Assembly (NCBI GenBank): GCA_019635695.1
Contig: JAHBYZ010000005.1
Location: 1 to 64,000 of the forward strand
Origin: Rhizobiaceae bacterium
GTDB taxonomy: Bacteria > Pseudomonadota > Alphaproteobacteria > Rhizobiales > Rhizobiaceae
Length of the DNA stretch: 64,000 nt
Reading direction: 5' to 3'
Under the pieces are notes generated by a model that ran no database searches, was not told the origin of the DNA, and saw only the letters and a program-made list of their open reading frames with translations. The position numbers and the translations under genes were made by a program. Numbering within the stretch: the stretch's first letter is position 1; every line of letters starts with the position of its first letter. Positions 58,043 to 64,000 of this stretch are shown in pieces.

Positions 58043-59944
58043 TTGCCAGCCCCTCAGAATTCCAAGACCGTCTCCTCGGACTCCATGTTCGGGACGCTCG
58101 CCAATCTGTGGCCATACATGTGGCCCGCCGCGCGCGCCGATCTAAAGATGCGGGTGGTCTGGGCGACGCTCTTTCTCGTCGCCGCCAAGATCGTCCTGCT
58201 GCTGGTGCCCTATTCGTTCAAATGGGCGACCGACGCGCTGTCTGGCGATGGCGCCGTTCCGGGATGGCTGCCGCCTGCGCTCGCGGCGCCCCTGATGCTC
58301 GTCGTCGCCTACAACGTGGTCCGGGTCGTGCAGATGGGCTTCAACCAGTTGCGCGACGCACTGTTCGCAAGCGTCGGCCAGCACGCCGTGCGCCAGCTCG
58401 CGCATCGCACCTTCGTGCACATGCACAAGCTCTCGCTGCGCTTCCATCTCGAACGCCGCACCGGCGGCCTGTCGCGCGTCATCGAACGCGGCGTGAAGGG
58501 CATCGAGACGGTGGTGCGCTTCACCATCCTCAACACGCTGCCCACAATCCTCGAGTTCGCCCTTACGGCTGTCGTTTTCGCGGTTGCCTACAGCCTCGTC
58601 TATGTCGCGGTCATCGCCGCGACCGTGGCGATCTACATCTGGTATTCGGTGTGGGCCACCGACTGGCGCATCGGCATCCGCAAGCAGATGAACGAAAGCG
58701 ACACCGACGCCAACACCAAGGCGATCGATTCGCTGCTCAACTACGAAACGGTCAAATATTTCAACAACGAGGCGATGGAAGCCGAGCGTTTCGACCGCTC
58801 CATGGCGCGCTACGAGGCGGCTGCCACGCGCAACTGGACCTCGCTCGGCTGGCTGAACTTCGGCCAGGGCGTCATCCTCGGTGTCGGCATGGCGGTGTGC
58901 ATGGCGCTGTCCGCCCTGGAAGTGCAGGCCGGCACGCAGTCGATCGGCGACTTCGTCTTCATCAACGCCATGCTGATCCAGCTCTCCATCCCGCTCAACT
59001 TCATCGGCATGCTCTACCGCGAGATCAGGCAGGGCGTGGCCGACATCGAGGCGATGTTCGACCTGCTCGACGTACCCGCCGAGGTGAAGGATGCGGAGGG
59101 CGCGACCCCGCTGGCGATCAAGGCCGGAACGGTGCGCTTCGAGGACGTGCACTTCTCCTACGACCCCGACCGCCGCATCCTCAAGGGTGTGTCGTTCGAG
59201 GTGCCGGCGGGCAGGACAGTGGCCATTGTCGGCCCCTCCGGCGCCGGCAAGTCGACCATCTCGCGCCTTCTTTTCCGCTTCTATGACCTGCAGGGCGGCC
59301 GCATCGAAATCGACGGGCAGGACATTTCGCAGGTGACGCAGGAGAGCCTGCGCCGTGTCATCGGCATGGTCCCGCAGGATACCGTGCTGTTCAACGACAC
59401 GATCGCCTACAACATCCGCTACGGCAGGCCGGGCGCGACGGACGCCGAGGTGCGCGAGGCCGCAAGGCTTGCCCAGATCGGCGATTTCGTCGAGCGCTTG
59501 CCGCAGGGCTACGGCACAATGGTTGGCGAGCGCGGGCTCAAGCTTTCCGGCGGCGAGAAGCAGCGCGTGGCGATTGCCCGCACCATTCTCAAGGCGCCGC
59601 CGATCCTCGTGCTCGACGAGGCGACCTCGGCTCTCGACACCCACACCGAGCGCGAGATCCAGGCCGCGCTCGACCTGGTCAGCCGCGGCCGCACGACTCT
59701 GGTCATCGCCCACCGTCTTTCCACAGTCATCTCCGCCGATGAGATTATCGTGCTGCGCGACGGCCGCATCGCCGAGCGGGGCACGCACCGCGAGTTGCTG
59801 GCGGCAAACGGCCTCTACCGTTCAATGTGGGACCGCCAGCGCGAGGCGACGGAGGCGGAAGAGAAACTGCGCGCCGCGCGCGAGGACGATGCCGATGGCG
59901 TGCTGGTGCGCCGGCGCACGCCCGAAGTACAACCGGGCGAATAG
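58043..59944 (+). CDS. Atm1/HMT1-type ABC exporter
   Basis: The 633-residue half-transporter has a six-helix membrane domain (about 45-320) of the Atm1 type, with the glutathione-contact segment NESDTDANTKAIDSLLNYET, and an ATPase domain: Walker A GPSGAGKST, Q-loop, signature LSGGEKQRVAIAR, Walker B ILVLDEAT and the switch histidine in IAHRLST. Bacterial relatives export glutathione or glutathione-metal complexes. I choose TTG 58043 because GGGAAG precedes it and the product begins PAPQNSKTVSSDSMFG; ATG 58085 is the conservative alternative. It follows an ArsR gene by 35 bases. Confidence 0.88.
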   Translation: MPAPQNSKTVSSDSMFGTLANLWPYMWPAARADLKMRVVWATLFLVAAKIVLLLVPYSFKWATDALSGDGAVPGWLPPALAAPLMLVVAYNVVRVVQMGFNQLRDALFASVGQHAVRQLAHRTFVHMHKLSLRFHLERRTGGLSRVIERGVKGIETVVRFTILNTLPTILEFALTAVVFAVAYSLVYVAVIAATVAIYIWYSVWATDWRIGIRKQMNESDTDANTKAIDSLLNYETVKYFNNEAMEAERFDRSMARYEAAATRNWTSLGWLNFGQGVILGVGMAVCMALSALEVQAGTQSIGDFVFINAMLIQLSIPLNFIGMLYREIRQGVADIEAMFDLLDVPAEVKDAEGATPLAIKAGTVRFEDVHFSYDPDRRILKGVSFEVPAGRTVAIVGPSGAGKSTISRLLFRFYDLQGGRIEIDGQDISQVTQESLRRVIGMVPQDTVLFNDTIAYNIRYGRPGATDAEVREAARLAQIGDFVERLPQGYGTMVGERGLKLSGGEKQRVAIARTILKAPPILVLDEATSALDTHTEREIQAALDLVSRGRTTLVIAHRLSTVISADEIIVLRDGRIAERGTHRELLAANGLYRSMWDRQREATEAEEKLRAAREDDADGVLVRRRTPEVQPGE

Positions 59945-59961
59945 CCCATCCGGAGGAACCC

Positions 59962-60471
59962 ATGTCCATATCGCTTTACGAGATCAGCATTCCCGTCTTC
60001 CTGCGCGGTCTCGCCAACCTCTCCTACGTGCTGGAGAAAGGCGCGGCCTTCGCCGACGAGAAGGGCATGTCGCATGCCGAGCTGACGGAGGCGCGGCTCT
60101 TCCCTGACATGCTGCCTCTGACCGGACAGATCCAGCGGGCGAGCGACACGGCCAAGTTCGTGCCCGTGCGCGTCGGCGGCGTGGAAAACTTGCCCATGCC
60201 TGACAACGAGGTCACCTTCGCCGACATGCAGGCGCGCGTCGCCACCACTGTCGATTTCCTGAAGGCGATGCCGGCAGACGCGTTTAACGGCGCCGACGAT
60301 CGCGAGGTGATCGTCAAGGGCCGCACGGGCGACCGCGTCTACACCGGCCGCAGCTATCTTCTCGATTTCGCGCTGCCCAACTTTTTCTTCCACACCACGA
60401 CCGCCTACGGCATCCTGCGCCACAAGGGCGTGCCTGTCGGCAAGATGGACTTCCTGCGCGGCCGTCCGTGA
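59962..60471 (+). CDS. DUF1993 protein
   Basis: The 169-residue protein fits DUF1993: MSISLYEISIPVFLRGLANL, EKGAAFADEKGM, LFPDMLPLTGQIQRASDTAK, and LDFALPNFFFHTTTAYGILR. It resembles the DinB four-helix fold; no function is proven. CCGGAGGAACCC before the ATG is a strong ribosome site. It lies 17 bases after the Atm1-type gene and is probably in its operon, which hints at a link with metal or thiol stress. Confidence 0.85.
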   Translation: MSISLYEISIPVFLRGLANLSYVLEKGAAFADEKGMSHAELTEARLFPDMLPLTGQIQRASDTAKFVPVRVGGVENLPMPDNEVTFADMQARVATTVDFLKAMPADAFNGADDREVIVKGRTGDRVYTGRSYLLDFALPNFFFHTTTAYGILRHKGVPVGKMDFLRGRP

Positions 60472-60563
60472 CGGCGCCGGGCTGACGCAGCGGCGCGCCG
60501 GCTTTCGTTGCGGGGCGGAGCGGTTTTCGCTAATCAGACCGTCCGACCAACGGGACGCGCCCG

Positions 60564-61262
60564 ATGAGCCTCGCCGACACGATCCGCAAGACGCTCGTGC
60601 CGATCCACCGCGAGGGCTATCCCTTCATAGCGGCCTTCGGCGTTGCGACGCTGGTTCTTGGGCTGCTGTGGGGGCCGCTGTTCTGGATCGGACTGCTGCT
60701 GACAGCCTGGTGCGTCTACTTCTTCCGCGACCCGCAGCGCGTCACGCCGGTCGACGACCGGCTTGTCATCAGCCCCGCAGACGGCGTGGTCTCGGCCGTC
60801 GGCCCCGCCGTGCCGCCGCGCGAGCTGGGGCTTGGCAACGCGGAAATGACGCGCATATCCGTCTTCATGGACGTGTTTTCCTGCCACGTGAACCGGGCGC
60901 CGACGCGCGGCCGCATCCAGCGTATCGAGCACCGGCCCGGCAAATTCCTCAACGCCGACCTCGACAAGGCCAGCACCGAGAACGAGCGCAACGGGCTGGT
61001 CATCGACGGACCGTTCGGCACTTACGGCGTGGTGCAGGTGGCCGGCCTGGTGGCGCGCCGCATCATCTGCTTCGTTGACGCCGGCTCGGACATCTCTGTC
61101 GGCGAGCGCTTCGGCCTGATCCGCTTCGGCTCGCGGCTGGACGTCTACCTGCCCGCCGGCGTGGTGCCCCGCGTCGCCGTCGGACAGACGGCGGTGGGCG
61201 GCGAGACGGTGATCGCCGAGGCGGGCGGTTCGGCCTCCGGCCCGCTCTACAGGGTGTCCTGA
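60564..61262 (+). CDS. psd: Phosphatidylserine decarboxylase proenzyme
   Basis: The enzyme forms phosphatidylethanolamine in the inner membrane. The 232-residue short-type protein has two N-terminal membrane segments, [28 protein letters not shown] and the self-cleavage site in [14 protein letters not shown], where the serine after glycine becomes the pyruvoyl group. It is followed by pssA after one base, so both enzymes of phosphatidylethanolamine synthesis are made together. Confidence 0.94.
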   Translation: MSLADTIRKTLVPIHREGYPFIAAFGVATLVLGLLWGPLFWIGLLLTAWCVYFFRDPQRVTPVDDRLVISPADGVVSAVGPAVPPRELGLGNAEMTRISVFMDVFSCHVNRAPTRGRIQRIEHRPGKFLNADLDKASTENERNGLVIDGPFGTYGVVQVAGLVARRIICFVDAGSDISVGERFGLIRFGSRLDVYLPAGVVPRVAVGQTAVGGETVIAEAGGSASGPLYRVS

Positions 61263-61263
61263 C

Positions 61264-62121
61264 TTGGCTGGCGGGAAGGAATTGGCCGGCGGGAAGGGCG
61301 ACGGCGGGAAGACGGCTGACGCTGGCCAGGAGGCGCGGCCGCGCGCCGGAGGCCCGGGACTGCGCGAGATCCCGCTGCGCATGCTGGTGCCGAACCTCAT
61401 CACGGTCCTGTCGATCTGCGCAGGGCTTACGGGCGTACGCCTCGCCTTCGACGGCCGGTTCGAACTGGCGGTGGCGCTGGTCATACTGGCAGCGCTCCTC
61501 GACTTCGCCGACGGCCGCGCGGCGCGCATGCTCAAGGCGGCGTCCAAGTTCGGCGCGCAGATGGATTCGCTGGCCGACATCGTCAATTTCGGCGTCGCGC
61601 CGGCGTTGGTGCTCTACGCCTATCTGCTCGATCGCGCCGGTTCCATCGGCTGGATCGCGGCGTTGATCTTCGCCATCGCGTGTGGACTGCGCCTCGCCCG
61701 TTTTAACGTGATGGCAGACGATCCGGACCGTCCGGCCTGGCAGGCGGACTATTTTGTCGGCGTGCCCGCGCCGGCGGGCGCGGTGCTCGTCATGCTGCCG
61801 GTCTATCTCGGCTTCATCGGCATGCCGCTCGGCCGCGGCGTGGCTTTCGCCGCGTGCGCCTATGCGTTCTTGGTGGCGCTGCTGCTGGTCAGCCGCATCC
61901 GCGTCTATTCAGGCAAGGGGCGCGGCAAGTCCATTCGCCCGGAGGCCGTATTGCCGTTCATTCTGGCGGTCGCCGTCTATGTCATGGTGCTGTTCAACTA
62001 CACCTGGCATACGCTGACGGTCAGCGCGATCGCCTATCTGGCGATGCTGCCTTTCAGCATGCGCGCCTATGCGGTGCGCGAGCGGCGCGAGGCTGCCGAG
62101 GCGGCAGCGGCGAGGGGCTGA
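61264..62121 (+). CDS. pssA: Phosphatidylserine synthase (CDP-diacylglycerol-serine O-phosphatidyltransferase)
   Basis: The 285-residue membrane enzyme makes phosphatidylserine for decarboxylation by Psd. The CDP-alcohol motif is complete: DFADGRAARMLKAASKFGAQ followed by MDSLAD (D-G-x2-A-R-x8-G-x3-D-x3-D). About six to eight membrane helices follow. The product begins with a glycine/lysine-rich leader (MAGGKELAGGKGDGGK) from a TTG start, one base after the psd stop; a shorter internal start at MLVPNLITVL is possible. Confidence 0.93.
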   Translation: MAGGKELAGGKGDGGKTADAGQEARPRAGGPGLREIPLRMLVPNLITVLSICAGLTGVRLAFDGRFELAVALVILAALLDFADGRAARMLKAASKFGAQMDSLADIVNFGVAPALVLYAYLLDRAGSIGWIAALIFAIACGLRLARFNVMADDPDRPAWQADYFVGVPAPAGAVLVMLPVYLGFIGMPLGRGVAFAACAYAFLVALLLVSRIRVYSGKGRGKSIRPEAVLPFILAVAVYVMVLFNYTWHTLTVSAIAYLAMLPFSMRAYAVRERREAAEAAAARG

Positions 62122-62126
62122 GCGCC

Positions 62127-62807
62127 TCAGGCGGCGTCGGCTTCTGCCACGCGGTCGAAAAGCGCGCCTGCCATGGTCGGGCTCTCGCGGCGCGAACGTG
62201 CGACGAGTTCCGGCATGGATAGCGGTTCCAGCATCGACACGGTGAGATGCGGCAGCAGCCGCCGCCGCGTCCTGGGCCGGAAGGCCAGCACACTGGTTCG
62301 CGAACCCAGCACCGAGACGGCGACGATGCGCGCTTCGGCGGTCGCGGCGATCTTGGCCACGGCGCGGTAGATGCGAAAGGCCTGCGTATCCTGCGTTATC
62401 CCGTCCGGGAAATAGACCGCGAGCCGGCCGCGGCCCCTGAGATGCCGCACGAGCCGGCGGCTGACGAAGACGTGGCGCGGGTTGAAGGCAATGGTGCGGG
62501 CCATTTCCCGCCATGGTTCCAGCCATGCCGAGCGGGCCGAGGCTTCATCCAGCATGTGCAGCGTATCGTCGGGCAGCATCGACAGCATCAGCGCCGGGTC
62601 CAGCCGCGACTGGTGCAGAACGGCGTAGATGACCGGCGGGTCGGCGGCGCGCGCCGGCGCGCTTGTACCGGTGAGCCGGTAGAACAGCTTCATTGGCGCC
62701 AGGAAGAAGGCCTGGTGAAAGCTCAGGCGGCGAGTGAGGGTCAGCACCAACGCCGCGAGCACCCACGCGGCGGCGAGCACACCTGCGACGGCGAGCGCGA
62801 TCAACAT
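62127..62807 (-). CDS. 1-acyl-glycerol-phosphate acyltransferase-like protein
   Basis: The 226-residue membrane-associated protein has one N-terminal hydrophobic segment and acyltransferase motifs: HQSRLDP (HX4D), RHVFVSRRLVRH, and FPDGITQDTQAF in place of the usual FPEG block. It probably makes phosphatidic acid or acylates another lipid. It converges on pssA, another phospholipid gene. Confidence 0.78.
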   Translation of the reverse strand: MLIALAVAGVLAAAWVLAALVLTLTRRLSFHQAFFLAPMKLFYRLTGTSAPARAADPPVIYAVLHQSRLDPALMLSMLPDDTLHMLDEASARSAWLEPWREMARTIAFNPRHVFVSRRLVRHLRGRGRLAVYFPDGITQDTQAFRIYRAVAKIAATAEARIVAVSVLGSRTSVLAFRPRTRRRLLPHLTVSMLEPLSMPELVARSRRESPTMAGALFDRVAEADAA

Positions 62808-62891
62808 TTGGTGGCCTCTCTCCGCCCGCGCCCTGCCGCGCGCAAACGTACTTTAACTTCCGTCAAGATCAACGGGCGAGCGCGGCCCGCT

Positions 62892-63320
62892 CTATCGGCC
62901 GTTTGGCCACAGACCGCTGTCCTGGCGCGGCGCAAACCCGCCGGAGCCGGGCGGTGGGCCTCCAGCGCCATAGGGGCTCGGCACGCCGTCCATCCAGTAG
63001 TTGGGGCCGGCGCTACCCGAAGGCTTGACACTGCTGATGGAGAAATTGCCGATCGTGCACTCGGTCATGGTGCCGCCGCGCGTGTCGCCGAAGCCCAGCG
63101 AGCCGACCTGCCGCTCGGTGCAATTGCCGGCGCGGTTCTTGCCCTGCGCCTGCATGTTGAGACGCACGCCCGGCAGATTCTGCACGTTGCCCTGCGCCGC
63201 CGGCATGTCCTTCAGCATCAGGCTGCCGCCAGGCAGCGACTTCAAGTCGGTCTGCTGCGCCACGGCCGGCGCCGATGCGATCAGCACGGCGGCCGCTACG
63301 GTCAGGATCTTCTTGGTCAC
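62892..63320 (-). CDS. Exported protein of unknown function
   Basis: The 142-residue protein has a signal peptide (TKKILTVAAAVLIASAPAVA, cleavage near AQQ), a middle part with two cysteines (GNCTERQVG, TECTIGNF) and a glycine/proline-rich tail (YGAGGPPPGSGGFAP). No family is recognised. It starts with a GTG behind GGAGGGG, which decides the start. Likely periplasmic. Confidence 0.7.
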   Translation of the reverse strand: MTKKILTVAAAVLIASAPAVAQQTDLKSLPGGSLMLKDMPAAQGNVQNLPGVRLNMQAQGKNRAGNCTERQVGSLGFGDTRGGTMTECTIGNFSISSVKPSGSAGPNYWMDGVPSPYGAGGPPPGSGGFAPRQDSGLWPNGR

Positions 63321-63404
63321 GCCGGCCCCTCCGGTCTCGTGTGCGAACGCTGTATGAAAATAGGTCAGGAACGCGGCGAGTTTAAGTCCTATTCGGCTTC
63401 GCGC

Positions 63405-64000
63405 CTATTCGGGCATCCGATAGGCGAGGAAACGCTTCTTCGGCACGTCGTAGATGAGTCCGGTCTCCATACGCGCCGGATCGGCAAGCGCCGCGATCGC
63501 CTTGCCGACCTCGGAGGGGTGCGGCAGCGTGGCCGGGTCCTCGCCGGGCATGGCCTGGGCGCGCATAGCCGTGCGCGTGGCGCCAGGGTTCACCGAATTG
63601 ACGCGCAGCGTCATGTTCTTTGCCTCGTCCGCCCAGGAACGGGCCAGCGCCTCGACCGCCGCCTTTGACGCGGCGTACGGGCCCCAGTAGGCGCGCGCGG
63701 AATGCGCCGCCCCGGAAGACAGGATGAGCGCCCGCCCGGCGTCGGACGCCTTGAGCAGTGGGTCGACCGAGCGCATCAGCCGCCAGGTGGAGGTGACGTT
63801 GATCGCCATCACGCGGTCGAACACCTTCGCCTCGACATGGCCGATCGGCGAGATCGTGCCGAGCACGCCGGCATTGGCCACAAGGATGTCGAGCTTGCCC
63901 CAGCGCTCATGGATCTGCCCGCCGAGCCGGTCGATTCCGGGCAGGTCGGCCAGATCGAGCGGCACCAGCGTCGTCGTACCCTTTCCGTCCGCCCGGATTT
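63405..64000 (-). CDS. Short-chain dehydrogenase/reductase, N-terminus beyond right edge
   Basis: The visible part has SDR elements: LVANAGVLG, the active-site serine region ALILSSGAAHSA, and the YxxxK catalytic pair in YWGPYAASKAAVEALARSW, then VNPGATRTAM. The N-terminal dinucleotide glycine motif and start codon lie outside the window; the frame stays open to its last base. Such enzymes reduce or oxidise alcohols and ketones with NAD(P)H. The substrate is unknown. Confidence 0.88.
   Translation of the reverse strand, partial: IRADGKGTTTLVPLDLADLPGIDRLGGQIHERWGKLDILVANAGVLGTISPIGHVEAKVFDRVMAINVTSTWRLMRSVDPLLKASDAGRALILSSGAAHSARAYWGPYAASKAAVEALARSWADEAKNMTLRVNSVNPGATRTAMRAQAMPGEDPATLPHPSEVGKAIAALADPARMETGLIYDVPKKRFLAYRMPE

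Noticed and set aside
56205..58115. 636-residue minus-strand frame over the LysM gene and its terminator
   Set aside because: It is the reverse of low-complexity GC-rich repeats and runs through the terminator and the ArsR operator; no recognisable domain.

Overview
The window is about 64 kb of high-GC chromosomal DNA from an alphaproteobacterium of the order Hyphomicrobiales (Rhizobiales), most likely a Phyllobacteriaceae member close to Mesorhizobium. The evidence is the core gene order rpoZ - rsh - pyrE - acpS - lepB - rnc - era - recO, the tandem RopA/Omp2-type porins, a TIGR02301-like protein, the psd-pssA pair and a single bifunctional Rel/Spo enzyme. Assignment below family level cannot be made from the sequence alone. 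Most of the window is housekeeping chromosome; the accessory-looking parts are about 11.1-11.7 kb, 19.3-26.0 kb and 31.0-31.7 kb.

Layout. 0-11 kb: dapA (cut by the left edge), a divergent lytic transglycosylase, an ABC exporter, a TetR/DUF4260 pair, a MarR-GNAT fusion, a HisC-like aminotransferase and two paralogous porins sharing near-identical terminators. 11-19 kb: a serine tRNA with a duplicated 3' flank, small exported proteins, a secreted HExxH metalloprotease, an M20 amidohydrolase with an alpha/beta hydrolase, a DUF3298-like protein, an SRPBCC protein and a universal stress protein. 19-26 kb: the leucine-degradation genes ivd and mccB, both damaged, separated by an HNH nuclease, a GFA protein, a frameshifted TetR gene and a PcfJ-like gene. 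26-37 kb: uracil-DNA glycosylase, a NYN protein, then the rpoZ to recO block, interrupted by a HigB/HigA-type toxin-antitoxin pair whose toxin is frameshifted. 37-47 kb: MFS transporter, MscS channel, a GNAT-C39 protein coupled to a RimK-like ATP-grasp ligase, HD hydrolase, YgfZ, small exported proteins, NUDIX and an SRAP protein. 47-54 kb: a tightly overlapping run of cysS, VOC, three tandem GFA paralogs, a proline iminopeptidase and cimA. 54-64 kb: RarD-like transporter, GST, LOG protein, a long repeat-rich LysM protein, ArsR with an Atm1-type ABC exporter, DUF1993, psd-pssA for phosphatidylethanolamine synthesis, an acyltransferase and an SDR cut by the right edge.

The most interesting points are: four frameshift-type lesions concentrated in 12 kb, two of them in one catabolic pathway; a conserved-looking but functionally open GNAT/C39 plus RLAN/ATP-grasp gene pair; an HNH nuclease whose N-terminus may read modified DNA; a palindromic element with perfect 26-bp inverted ends and a second, partly degraded copy; and a duplicated flank at the serine tRNA that could be an old integration scar. 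I did not see a CRISPR array, a complete insertion sequence, a prophage or an rRNA operon. No clearly new multi-gene system is proven here; the ATP-grasp pair is the best candidate.
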